A program made the translations under genes and the position numbers. 64,000 nt of DNA from Alkalimonas mucilaginosa (GTDB lineage Bacteria > Pseudomonadota > Gammaproteobacteria > Enterobacterales > Alteromonadaceae): contig NZ_JAUGZK010000008.1 in NCBI RefSeq assembly GCF_036327005.1, positions 62,001 to 126,000 of the forward strand. Reading direction: 5' to 3'. The notes under the pieces were generated by a model. The model did not search any database. It was given only the letters and a program-made list of their open reading frames with translations, and had not been told where the DNA came from. Positions 25,905-34,225 of the stretch are shown here, in pieces (within the stretch, counting starts at the first letter, position 1; the number at the start of each line of letters is the position of its first letter).

Positions 25905-28258
25905 TGCAGGCCCTGCAACAAAAGCTATGGCGCGACTTACTGGCGATGAAAGGTCAGATCCTGGCCATCGCAGCGGTGATTGGTGCCGGCGTTATGGTGC
26001 TGTTCCTGGCGGTCACCACCCTGGATATGCTGGAGCGGGCGCAACAACGCTTTTACCAGCAGGCCCATTTTGGCGATGTCTTTGTCGATTTGACCAGAGC
26101 GCCAGAGCACTTGTTCCCTCAATTGCAACGGCTACCCGGAGTGCAACAGGTGCAAAGCTCGGTACGGGCCCCGGTGCGGCTGGAGGTGGCCGGTTTTGAG
26201 GCTCCAATCCGGGGCCTGATGCTGTCACTGCCGGAGCAAGGCCTGCCGCGTTTGAATCAACTGGTGTTGCTGCATGGACACTTTCCGGCCGAAGCCAATG
26301 AAGTCGCCATCACCGAGCCCTTTGCCAACGCCCATCAGTTGCAACCCGGCGATACCATCACCGCCGTGATTCAGGGGCGCTTGCAGCGCCTGCAAGTCAG
26401 CGCCATCGTGCTGTCGCCTGAGTTTATTTATCAACTGGGTCCGGCCGACTTGCTGCCGGACTACCAGCGCTTTGGTGTGCTTTGGATGCAGCGACGGGCG
26501 CTGGCCCATGCTTTTCAGATGGATGGCGCGTTCAATCATTTGAGTGTTAGCCTGCAGCGTGGCGCCAATCCACTGCCGGTGCTGGATGCACTGGATCTGG
26601 TATTGGCGCCTTATGGCAGCCGGGGCAGTTACCTAAGAGCCGAGCAAGCCTCGCATCGCTTTTTAACCGAGGAATTGGAGCAGCTTAGCGTGATGGCCTG
26701 GGTACTGCCGCTGTTGTTCCTTGGCGTGGCTGCTTTCCTGCTCAATGTGCTGATTGGCCGACTGGTGCGCAATCAATTGCAGCAAATTGCGGTGCTAAAA
26801 GCTTTTGGCTACAGCCACAGTGCTTTGCTACTGCATTACCTGCAACTGGCCTGCGTGATTGTAGTGCTTGGAGTGATCACTGGCATCGGCTTAGGGCTTT
26901 GGGCAGCCACTGGCCTGGCTGAGCTCTATGCCGCTTACTTTCATTTTCCCGAGATGGAGTTGCGGGTACAACTGCGCCACCTGGCTCTGGCCTTATTGGT
27001 GGCATTGTTGGCCGCCATGGTTGGCGTATTTAGTGTGCTACAACAAGTCGCCAGACTGCAGCCCGCAGCAGCTATGCGCCCGGCTGTCCCCCCGCAATTT
27101 CATCAAGGCCTGGCAGAGCAGCTGTTGCTGCGCCCCTGGCTGGGCCAGCTAAACCGCATCATTGTGCGCAACCTGCTGCGTTACCCCGGCCGTAGCCTGC
27201 TATCGGTGTTGGGGATAGCGCTGTCCTCAGCCTTGCTGTTGGTCGGTAGTTTTCAGTTTCATGCCCTCAATGCTTTACTGGATATCCAGTACCGCCACAT
27301 TCTGCAAATGGACACCCAACTGATGCTCACCGAAGCCAGTCCGGAACGGGTACTGGCCGAAATCAGGGCTGAACCCGGGGTACTGGCCGCTGAAGCCTTT
27401 CGCATGGTACCGGTGCGACTGCACCATCAACGCACCTCCTACCGCACCGTGCTGCAAGGACTGGAAGCCAGGCCTCAACTAAGGCAACTGCTCGACCAGG
27501 AACTAACACCGATAGAACTGCCCGCAGAAGGCCTGGTATTAACCCGGTACCTGGCCGACTACCTCGGGCTCAAACCCGGTGATAGTGTGCAGGCAGAACT
27601 AATGGAAGGCGCCAACCGCTTGGTGGAGCTGCCACTGGCTGCTGTGGTGGATGAGCCGGTTGGGGTCAGTGGCTACATGGAGCGCAGAGCTTTAAACCGC
27701 TTATTGCAGGAAGGCCCTGCTATTTCCGGCGTCTGGTTACTGACCGATCCGCTTAAGCGCACTGAATTGCAACAGCGCCTGCAGCAGCGCCCCAAGATTG
27801 CCGGTATTAGTCAGATGGCTGATATTGAGCAGCAGCTGAGGAATTACATTGCCGATACCCTGCTTGGGATGATGGCTATCCTGCTGCTGATGGCAGGCTC
27901 CATCACCTTTGCGGTGATCTACAACAATGCCCGCATTGCGCTGGCTGAGCGCTCACGTGAGTTGGCAACCTTGCGGGTGCTGGGGTTCGAGCGCTATCAG
28001 GTCGGCTGGGTGCTGGCCGGTGAAGTACTACTGCTGACCCTGCTAGCGATCCCTTTGGGTTGGCTGCTGGGTACCGGTTTCGCCTGGTCGTTGCAACAGG
28101 CGCTGACCATGGATCTGTTTCGCTTACCCTTTGTGCTGGAGCCAGCCAGCTTTGCGCTGGCAGCATTGGGTGTATTGGTAGCAACGGTTTTGTCACTTAG
28201 CCTGATGCTCAGGCGTTTTCAGCAACTGGATATGATTTCGGCTTTAAAAACGGAGTAA
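25904..28258 (+). CDS. FtsX-family ABC permease with duplicated FtsX domain
   Basis: A 784-residue permease. It has one membrane segment near residues 17-37, a periplasmic domain, three segments at about 265-385, then a second set: one near 430, a second periplasmic domain and three segments from about 650 to 775. This is a duplicated FtsX arrangement, as in YbbP-like exporters, and differs from MacB, which has a single set. It overlaps the ATPase gene by one base and is followed by the adaptor after 4 bases, so the three products surely work together. It holds no catalytic residues; the transported substrate cannot be read from it. Confidence 0.9.
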   Translation: MQALQQKLWRDLLAMKGQILAIAAVIGAGVMVLFLAVTTLDMLERAQQRFYQQAHFGDVFVDLTRAPEHLFPQLQRLPGVQQVQSSVRAPVRLEVAGFEAPIRGLMLSLPEQGLPRLNQLVLLHGHFPAEANEVAITEPFANAHQLQPGDTITAVIQGRLQRLQVSAIVLSPEFIYQLGPADLLPDYQRFGVLWMQRRALAHAFQMDGAFNHLSVSLQRGANPLPVLDALDLVLAPYGSRGSYLRAEQASHRFLTEELEQLSVMAWVLPLLFLGVAAFLLNVLIGRLVRNQLQQIAVLKAFGYSHSALLLHYLQLACVIVVLGVITGIGLGLWAATGLAELYAAYFHFPEMELRVQLRHLALALLVALLAAMVGVFSVLQQVARLQPAAAMRPAVPPQFHQGLAEQLLLRPWLGQLNRIIVRNLLRYPGRSLLSVLGIALSSALLLVGSFQFHALNALLDIQYRHILQMDTQLMLTEASPERVLAEIRAEPGVLAAEAFRMVPVRLHHQRTSYRTVLQGLEARPQLRQLLDQELTPIELPAEGLVLTRYLADYLGLKPGDSVQAELMEGANRLVELPLAAVVDEPVGVSGYMERRALNRLLQEGPAISGVWLLTDPLKRTELQQRLQQRPKIAGISQMADIEQQLRNYIADTLLGMMAILLLMAGSITFAVIYNNARIALAERSRELATLRVLGFERYQVGWVLAGEVLLLTLLAIPLGWLLGTGFAWSLQQALTMDLFRLPFVLEPASFALAALGVLVATVLSLSLMLRRFQQLDMISALKTE

Positions 28259-28262
28259 CCTC

Positions 28263-29495
28263 ATGATCATCCGAACCAAACACTGGTTTCTGTGTTTACT
28301 AGCCGCCGCGGTGATGCTGGCGCTGTTGCTGGCCCTTCGGCCTGCTGCTGTGCAGGTGTCGATCAGCGAGATACAAAGCGGCTATTTTGCAGAAACTCTG
28401 GCCGATGAAGGCAAAACCCGGCTACGTGATACCTACACCATTTCGGCACCAATAGACGGCTACCTGCATCGGGTCGAATTTGAGCCGGGCGATGCTGTGC
28501 AGGCCGGTCAGCCGCTACTCACCCTGGAGCCTGCTCCAACACCGGCACTGGATGCACGCAGCCTGGAGCAGGCCAGAGAGCAGCTTTCTGCCGCCAAAGC
28601 CAGGTTGCTGGCCGCTGAAGCCAGTTTTGACAGCAGTGAGCAAGAGCGCCGTTACGCTGAGCAGGAATACCAACGTCATCAAGGCCTGCAGCAACAAGGC
28701 GTGATATCTGCCACTCAGCTGGAGCGACTGCGCCACGAATGGCAGCGCGCCCAAGCCGGTGAACGTATGGCCAGGGCAGCCATGGATGTCGCCCGCTACG
28801 AAGTGGAAAATGCCCGTGCCCTATTGGCCATTACCGATGGCAGCCGCAGTGGCGATGAACGTGTGTTGCAGGTGCTGGCACCGGTTAGCGGCCTGGTACT
28901 GCAGCGCCACCGCTGCTGCGAAGGTGTCATAATGGCCGGCGTGCCGGTGCTCACCCTTGGCGACTTGCATCAGTTGGAAGTTCAGGTCGATTTGCTATCG
29001 GCCGATGCAGTGCGGGTCCGTCCTGGTATGACGGTGCACCTGGAGCGCTGGGGGGGTGATAGCACCCTGCAGGGACTGGTCCGACGGGTGGAGCCAGCCG
29101 GTTTTACCCGCGTGTCGGCGCTGGGCGTGGATGAGCAGCGTGTGCCGGTACTGGTAAGCATTGAATCGAACCCTGAGCTGTGGCAGCAATTGGGCGAAGG
29201 CTACCGGGTAGAAGCCCGCTTTGTCCTCTGGCAAGGCGATGATGTGCTCAGCCTGCCCACCAGTGCTTTATTCCGTGAGCAGCGCAACGATGCCGGACAA
29301 ACGAATGAGCAACCGGGCTGGGCGGTGTTCGTTGCCAAAAACGGCAAAGCAGAGTTACGATTTGTCGAGATTGGCCGTCGTAGCGGACTGGTGACACAAC
29401 TGGAGTCTGGCCTTACAGCCGGTGAGCTGGTGATCACTCATCCACCGACAAGTCTGCAATCCGGTGATCGCATTCAGTACTCGCGCAGTCATTGA
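28263..29495 (+). CDS. Periplasmic adaptor (HlyD/MacA family) of the ABC exporter
   Basis: A 410-residue membrane-fusion protein: an N-terminal membrane anchor (residues 7-26), a biotinyl-lipoyl half-motif (DTYTISAPIDGYLHRVEFEPG), a long coiled coil rich in Gln, Glu and Ala (about 95-190), the second lipoyl half (VLAPVSGLVLQRH) and beta-barrel domains. It links the inner-membrane transporter to an outer-membrane channel, which is not encoded here; a TolC-like protein elsewhere would be needed. It is the last gene of the exporter operon. Confidence 0.9.
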   Translation: MIIRTKHWFLCLLAAAVMLALLLALRPAAVQVSISEIQSGYFAETLADEGKTRLRDTYTISAPIDGYLHRVEFEPGDAVQAGQPLLTLEPAPTPALDARSLEQAREQLSAAKARLLAAEASFDSSEQERRYAEQEYQRHQGLQQQGVISATQLERLRHEWQRAQAGERMARAAMDVARYEVENARALLAITDGSRSGDERVLQVLAPVSGLVLQRHRCCEGVIMAGVPVLTLGDLHQLEVQVDLLSADAVRVRPGMTVHLERWGGDSTLQGLVRRVEPAGFTRVSALGVDEQRVPVLVSIESNPELWQQLGEGYRVEARFVLWQGDDVLSLPTSALFREQRNDAGQTNEQPGWAVFVAKNGKAELRFVEIGRRSGLVTQLESGLTAGELVITHPPTSLQSGDRIQYSRSH

Positions 29496-29562
29496 GACAG
29501 ATCAAGCTCATACAGATAAAATCCACTACACTACGCTTTTAGCATAACCACAGGAGAGTACG

Positions 29563-29889
29563 ATGCCTCTGCAAAAACTAAAGCAAGAGTTACTGCAACG
29601 CAAAATGAAGCTCGAACGTCAGATTGCTGCCATCGAACACGACTTTCGCCAGGGCCGCAGTTCCGATCTGGCCGAGCAAGCGCAAGTGCGAGAGAATGAT
29701 GACGTACTCACTGCCCTTGAACTTAAAGCCGAGCAGGAGCTGCAACACATCGATCGTGCCTTGACCCGGATGGAACAAGGCAGCTATGACCGCTGCTCAG
29801 TGTGCCAGGATGTTATCGCTATCGAGCGGCTAAGCGCCATCCCTTACACTACTCTTTGCATCAGCTGTGCAAATCGTCAAAGCCAATAG
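29563..29889 (+). CDS. DksA/TraR-family zinc-finger protein
   Basis: A 108-residue protein with a charged coiled coil (residues 1-75) and a C-terminal four-cysteine zinc finger (CSVC...CISC near 84-104), the layout of short DksA-like proteins that bind RNA polymerase through its secondary channel. The acidic tip in EQAQVRENDDVLTALE resembles the catalytic tip region of the family, though not the exact DksA DxxDxA motif. Good ribosome site (CAGGAGAG). It stands alone between the exporter and the convergent persulfide dioxygenase gene. Effect on transcription is not predictable. Confidence 0.87.
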   Translation: MPLQKLKQELLQRKMKLERQIAAIEHDFRQGRSSDLAEQAQVRENDDVLTALELKAEQELQHIDRALTRMEQGSYDRCSVCQDVIAIERLSAIPYTTLCISCANRQSQ

Positions 29890-29897
29890 CCTTCGGC

Positions 29898-30788
29898 TCA
29901 GTCAAGCTGAGCCGTGCCTTTCAGTGGGATCTTGATGTAAGCCGTGCCATTGCCTTCTTTTGATGGCAACTGCCCCGCACGGATATTCACCTGCACCGAA
30001 GGATAAATCAGCCGCGGCACGGCCAGAGTGGCATCGCGTGCCGTACGCTTTTGCACAAAATCCTGTTGCGGTGTTTGCGCCGCAACATGAATATTTTGCT
30101 GCTTTTGCTCCCCCACCGTGGTTTTGTAACGCAGTTCACGGCCATTGGGCTGGTAATCGTGGCACATGTACATCGGGGTCTCATCCGGCAATTGATACAA
30201 CCGCTGAATGGATTGATAGAGCACAGCCGCATCGCCGCCCGGAAAATCGCAACGTGCCGTGCCTGCATCCGGCATAAACAAGGAGTCACCGACAAAAAGA
30301 TGACCGGCTATCAGATAGCTGACGCTATCGTTGGTGTGCCCCGGTGTGTTGATCACCCGTCCGGTCAGAGCGCCAATCTGGAAAGTCTCGTCATCATGGA
30401 ACAAATGATCAAAGCACTCCCCCCTGGCAGTCAGCTCCTCGTCGCCAATATTAAACACCACCTTAAAGGTCTGCTGCACCTTGCGAATGCCTTCACCAAT
30501 ACCGACCCGAGCGCCGGTTTTTTGCCGCAGGTAATGCGCAGCCGATAAATGATCGGCATGGGCATGAGTTTCTAAAATCCATTGCAGCTTTAGCTCATGC
30601 TGATTCAGGTAAGCCAATACCTGATCGGCACTGCGGGTATCGACTGCGCCGGCAGCGGCATCGTAATCGAGCACAGGATCAATCAATGCCGCCACTTTAC
30701 TGCTCTTATCCACCAGCAAATAGCTGAAAGTACTGCTATCGTTATCAAAAAACATCTCAATGTGCATCGGCTGCTGTTGCGTGGTCAT
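29898..30788 (-). CDS. Persulfide dioxygenase-like metallo-beta-lactamase fold protein (ETHE1/Blh type)
   Basis: A 296-residue hydrolase-fold enzyme with the iron-binding motifs of ETHE1-type persulfide dioxygenases: THAHADHLSAAHYLR near 95, TPGHT near 170 and VGDSLF near 188, plus CHDYQPNG. These enzymes oxidise glutathione persulfide to sulfite. No rhodanese or DUF442 domain is fused. It is divergent from a TauE-rhodanese-YeeE-YeeE group, which is the gene set of BigR/Blh-type sulfide detoxification loci. The ribosome site is AGAGGTG. The exact substrate is inferred from context. Confidence 0.88.
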   Translation of the reverse strand: MTTQQQPMHIEMFFDNDSSTFSYLLVDKSSKVAALIDPVLDYDAAAGAVDTRSADQVLAYLNQHELKLQWILETHAHADHLSAAHYLRQKTGARVGIGEGIRKVQQTFKVVFNIGDEELTARGECFDHLFHDDETFQIGALTGRVINTPGHTNDSVSYLIAGHLFVGDSLFMPDAGTARCDFPGGDAAVLYQSIQRLYQLPDETPMYMCHDYQPNGRELRYKTTVGEQKQQNIHVAAQTPQQDFVQKRTARDATLAVPRLIYPSVQVNIRAGQLPSKEGNGTAYIKIPLKGTAQLD

Positions 30789-30813
30789 CGGGGCACCTCT
30801 TTTAAATTAGATT

Positions 30814-30827
30814 TCACTAAATAGTGA
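30814..30827. promoter_or_regulatory. Palindrome TCACTA-AA-TAGTGA in the sulfur-cluster promoter region
   Basis: Six-base arms around a two-base centre, 26 bases upstream of the persulfide dioxygenase start. Its size and place fit a repressor site. The regulator is unknown and is not encoded next to it. Confidence 0.5.
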
Positions 30828-30873
30828 TTGCATCATAGCTGAGCACAGTTTAAAATGCAATTCAGTTATATAC

Positions 30874-30892
30874 ATATTCTTTTTTGGAATAT
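30874..30892. promoter_or_regulatory. Inverted repeat ATATTC-N7-GAATAT before the TauE gene
   Basis: Perfect six-base arms with a 7-base centre, ending 7 bases before the TauE start codon. It resembles the ATTC...GAAT operators described for sulfide-sensing ArsR-family repressors of the SqrR/BigR group. The link to such a regulator is inference. Confidence 0.5.
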
Positions 30893-30899
30893 AAAAATT

Positions 30900-31649
30900 A
30901 TGTTAGCACTCTTAGGCGCACTCATTATAGGTCTTAGTCTTGGTTTATTTGGCTCAGGCGGCTCAATCCTGACCGTCCCGGTGCTGTTGTACCTGTTAGG
31001 CATGCCGGCAGAGTTAGCCATTGCTTCATCCTTGCTTATCGTCGCAGCCATCAGTGCTTTTGGCTCTTTTCACAATGGTTTTAAGCGACTCATCAGTTGG
31101 CGTCATGTCTTTTGGTTTGGTATCCCGGGTATGTTTGGAACCTATCTGGGGGCATGGGCCGGGACTATGGTCGACAGCCGTTGGCAGTTGCTGGTGTTTG
31201 CCCTCTTGATGATCGTCGCTGCTTTCTTTATGTGGCGCAGCCAATTGAAAGATACCGCCAACCAACTCGCTTTTAACAAGGCCAAAGTCCTGGCTGATGG
31301 CCTGGTGGTAGGGGCAGTGACTGGCTTTGTCGGCGTCGGTGGTGGCTTTCTTATCGTGCCGGCATTGGTGCTAATGGGCGGCTTACCCATCGTCATTGGG
31401 GTTGCCACCAGTCTGGTGGTGATCGCCTTAAAATCCTTTGTCGGCTTTGCCAAATACTATGTGGTCTTTACCGGCCAGGGGTTAAGTTTTGATTGGACCG
31501 TCATTGCTCTAATGATCGTGGCAGGTATTGCCGGCAGTTATTTAGGGGCCTGGATAGGCCGCCGTTTACCTAAAGAAAAACTGCAGAAGGGTTTTGCGGT
31601 ATTTTTAGCCGTTATGGCAGTGGTTGTCGTAACGCAGTCCGTTATCTAA
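30900..31649 (+). CDS. TauE/SafE-family sulfite or sulfur-compound exporter
   Basis: A 249-residue membrane protein with about 7-8 segments. The two family half-motifs appear as an internal repeat: GLFGSGGSILTVPVLLY near residue 15 and GFVGVGGGFLIVPALVL near 140. TauE proteins export sulfite or related anions, which suits removal of the sulfite made by the divergent dioxygenase. The start at 30900 is preferred; a longer frame from 30855 would read through the palindrome at 30874-30892. No strong ribosome site is seen. The rhodanese gene follows after 16 bases. Confidence 0.87.
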   Translation: MLALLGALIIGLSLGLFGSGGSILTVPVLLYLLGMPAELAIASSLLIVAAISAFGSFHNGFKRLISWRHVFWFGIPGMFGTYLGAWAGTMVDSRWQLLVFALLMIVAAFFMWRSQLKDTANQLAFNKAKVLADGLVVGAVTGFVGVGGGFLIVPALVLMGGLPIVIGVATSLVVIALKSFVGFAKYYVVFTGQGLSFDWTVIALMIVAGIAGSYLGAWIGRRLPKEKLQKGFAVFLAVMAVVVVTQSVI

Positions 31650-31665
31650 CAACTTGGAGATACAG

Positions 31666-32067
31666 ATGAAAACAGCACAACAATTGGTAGCAGAAGCCAA
31701 AGCAGGCATAAAGGAAGTCAACCTTGATCAGCTTTCAAATTACCTGAACACACATCCTGAACCCAGATTGATTGATGTGCGTGAGCCAGCAGAGTTTGCT
31801 CAGGGCCATATTGCGGGGGCGGTCAATTATCCCCGAGGTGTGCTTGAAATGCAGTTGGCCAACCACCCAGCCGTCGCAGCCAGTGGCTGCGCTGCTGATG
31901 TCGCACTGGAGCAACTGGCTGCAGAGCCACTGTATCTAATTTGCCGCTCTGGTGCACGATCCGCTCTGGCAACAGAGTCACTGCAACGCATGGGCTTTTC
32001 AAAGGTGTACTCCGTTGCACCGGGCATGCAGGGCTGGCTGGACGCCCAATTGCCTATCGTGAAATAA
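31666..32067 (+). CDS. Single-domain rhodanese sulfurtransferase
   Basis: A 133-residue rhodanese. The active-site loop CRSGAR holds the cysteine that carries the sulfane sulfur; the opening RLIDVREPAEFAQGHIAGAVNYPRG is also standard. It would pass persulfide sulfur among thiosulfate, glutathione and sulfite. The start at 31666 has TTGGAGA upstream. It is the second gene of the tauE-rhodanese-yeeE-yeeE operon. No signal peptide, so it is cytoplasmic. Confidence 0.92.
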   Translation: MKTAQQLVAEAKAGIKEVNLDQLSNYLNTHPEPRLIDVREPAEFAQGHIAGAVNYPRGVLEMQLANHPAVAASGCAADVALEQLAAEPLYLICRSGARSALATESLQRMGFSKVYSVAPGMQGWLDAQLPIVK

Positions 32068-32076
32068 GAGGTAATC

Positions 32077-32478
32077 ATGGAAAACTTTACTCCGCTATCC
32101 GCTTTGATTGGTGGCACCTTTATTGGCTTGGGAGCCTTATTGCTGATGGCCGCTCTTGGCAGAATTGCCGGGATTTCCGGCATTGCCAGCCAGGCCATTT
32201 TCCAAAAGCAAGACCGTAGCTGGCGGCTGGCTTTTGTTGCCGGCTTGCTGCTAGGGCCTTTGCTGGTGGCACTGGTTATCAGCGATTTTAGTTTCAGCAC
32301 CCCTGAGCTAGGCCCTCGAACTCTGATTGCCGGCTTGCTGGTTGGGTTGGGCACCGCATGGGGCAGTGGTTGCACCTCGGGGCACGGCGTTTGCGGCATT
32401 GGCCGTTTCTCGCCGCGCTCCATTACTGCCACCCTGGTGTTTATGGCGGTTGGCGTTTTTGTCGCCAGTTTGTTTTAA
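32077..32478 (+). CDS. YeeE/YedE-family membrane protein, first of a pair
   Basis: A 133-residue protein with about four membrane segments and the signature GSGCTSGHGVCGIGR (near residue 98), whose cysteines are the conserved sulfur-relay residues of the YeeE/YedE fold (thiosulfate uptake in full-length YeeE). It is a half-size protein and is followed by a second half-size partner, so the two probably form one transporter, as in the PmpA/PmpB pair of BigR-type loci. It begins 9 bases after the rhodanese gene. Confidence 0.9.
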   Translation: MENFTPLSALIGGTFIGLGALLLMAALGRIAGISGIASQAIFQKQDRSWRLAFVAGLLLGPLLVALVISDFSFSTPELGPRTLIAGLLVGLGTAWGSGCTSGHGVCGIGRFSPRSITATLVFMAVGVFVASLF

Positions 32479-32488
32479 GGAGTCCACC

Positions 32489-32902
32489 ATGCAACTCATC
32501 ATCGCTTTTGTCGCCGGTTTGTTGATGTCCATCGGCATCGCCGTCTCCATGATGATCGATCCGGCCAAAGTACTGGCCTTTTTAGATCTGTCCGGCAACT
32601 GGGATCCCAGTTTAGCCCTGGTGATGGCGGCAGCCCTCACGGTGTACAGTGTTGGCTTTCGCCTGGTTCGCGGCAAACCGGCGCCTTTGCTGGCAGAAAA
32701 ATTTCAACTGCCAAGCGCCACCAAGCTCGATAAACCTATCCTGATTGGTGCGGCGGTATTTGGTCTTGGCTGGGGCCTGGTCGGTTATTGCCCGGGACCG
32801 GCGTTAGCGGCTTTAAGTGCAGGCAGCCCTGCTACTCTGGCTTTTGTAGCCACTATGATTGCAGGCTGGTATCTGGCAAGAAAATGGCCATTGCCTCATT
32901 AA
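32489..32902 (+). CDS. YeeE/YedE-family membrane protein, second of a pair
   Basis: A 137-residue protein with about four membrane segments and the partner motif GWGLVGYCPGPALAAL (near residue 95), with one conserved cysteine. It matches the second half of the YeeE fold. The start at 32489 has AAGGAG upstream and lies 10 bases after the first half; the open frame extends further 5' but that part overlaps the first half gene and reads as low-quality sequence. Last gene of the sulfur operon. Confidence 0.9.
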   Translation: MQLIIAFVAGLLMSIGIAVSMMIDPAKVLAFLDLSGNWDPSLALVMAAALTVYSVGFRLVRGKPAPLLAEKFQLPSATKLDKPILIGAAVFGLGWGLVGYCPGPALAALSAGSPATLAFVATMIAGWYLARKWPLPH

Positions 32903-32981
32903 CACTTAGGGTGCATCTTGACGCGAGGTAATTTGGTGGCTAACACTGAAGGCATCGGTCTCGTTATAGTGGCGCACTGAC

Positions 32982-34151
32982 ATGAGGGATTCACATACTG
33001 ATGCAACATCCCTGCAGCAGGATACAGCTCATGCCAGCAAAGTAACGCTGGTCGGTGCGCTGTTTGATGCGCTTCTTGGCGTAGTGAAAATCATCACCGG
33101 CCTGCTTGGCCACTCTGCTGCCCTGATTGCTGATGGTGTGCACTCTTTGTCGGATCTGGCGACCGATGTAGTGGTGCTTATCAGCATCCGGTTAGGTGGC
33201 CGGGCGCCTGATCAAAACCACCCTTTTGGCCATCGCCGTATTGAAACCCTGGGTACAGTGATCCTTGGCTTGATGCTGCTGGCCATTGCCCTTGGGCTGA
33301 TCTGGCAAAATGCCTTGTTCCTGTGGCAAGGCCAGGACAGCACAGTACCTACCTGGCCAGTATTGCTGGTGGCAGGGCTTTCTTTTAGCATCAAAGAAGG
33401 GCTGTACTGGTATACCATCAAGGCAGCTCATGCTTTGCACTCAGAGCTGCTGAACGCCAATGCCTGGCATAGCCGAAGCGATGCGTTCTCTTCCATCGTG
33501 GTGCTGCTCGGTGCCGGCGGTGCCATGCTGGGTGTCTGGTGGCTGGATGCAGTTGCTGCTGTGCTGGTGGCCGTATTGATTGGCATGATCAGCTTGCAGT
33601 TGCTAGCGGGCAGCCTGGCAGAGCTAATAGATACCGCCATCCCCGAGCAACAGCAACAAAGCTACCGTCAGTTGATTGTACAAACAGACGGGATCCACGC
33701 CATCAACTCCCTGCGCAGCCGAACCAGTGGTGGCAAGGTCCTGCTGGAACTAAAACTGGAAGTTGCGCCACGACTTACTGCTTCCGAAGCACACTTGCTG
33801 GGTACTCAGGTTAAACAGCAGCTGCAGCAACAATTCCCCGAAATCGGCGATATCCTGGTCCACATCAATAGCTCTGCTTCAGAGGTGTCATCATCGCTAC
33901 AAGCTTTGAATATCCGGCCAGCTTTAACCCGGGCTATCGACCAACTACTGCACTCCTACCAACTTAACAGCAATGATGTTGAACTGAACCTTTACTATCA
34001 GAGCCCCATTCAGGTCGATATCTTGCTTAACGCAAAGGCCCAACAGGCACTCCATGATGTCCCTCAGCAACAGCTCGAACAGCAATTGCAGTTGCTCTGG
34101 CCAATAGCCAAGACCTTGAATATCCGCTTTTATCTACTCAAGACCAGCTAG
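32982..34151 (+). CDS. Cation diffusion facilitator metal exporter
   Basis: A 389-residue CDF protein with six membrane segments. The metal-site motifs are HSLSDLATD in segment 2 (near residue 52) and HPFGHRR in the following loop. The segment-5 site reads NAWHSRSDAFSS, with the His and Asp of the transport site. The cytoplasmic C-terminal domain is longer than in FieF and has an extra stretch of about 80 residues after the usual ferredoxin-like fold. It would export zinc, iron or other divalent metal using the proton gradient. No regulator or metal-responsive site was recognised; the upstream gap is 79 bases. Confidence 0.9.
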   Translation: MRDSHTDATSLQQDTAHASKVTLVGALFDALLGVVKIITGLLGHSAALIADGVHSLSDLATDVVVLISIRLGGRAPDQNHPFGHRRIETLGTVILGLMLLAIALGLIWQNALFLWQGQDSTVPTWPVLLVAGLSFSIKEGLYWYTIKAAHALHSELLNANAWHSRSDAFSSIVVLLGAGGAMLGVWWLDAVAAVLVAVLIGMISLQLLAGSLAELIDTAIPEQQQQSYRQLIVQTDGIHAINSLRSRTSGGKVLLELKLEVAPRLTASEAHLLGTQVKQQLQQQFPEIGDILVHINSSASEVSSSLQALNIRPALTRAIDQLLHSYQLNSNDVELNLYYQSPIQVDILLNAKAQQALHDVPQQQLEQQLQLLWPIAKTLNIRFYLLKTS

Positions 34152-34225
34152 CTATCTGTTTTATCTTTGATTTTCTCCCCTAAGCGAACTACCATTATGA
34201 CAAAAATATGACGGATCACTTTTCC

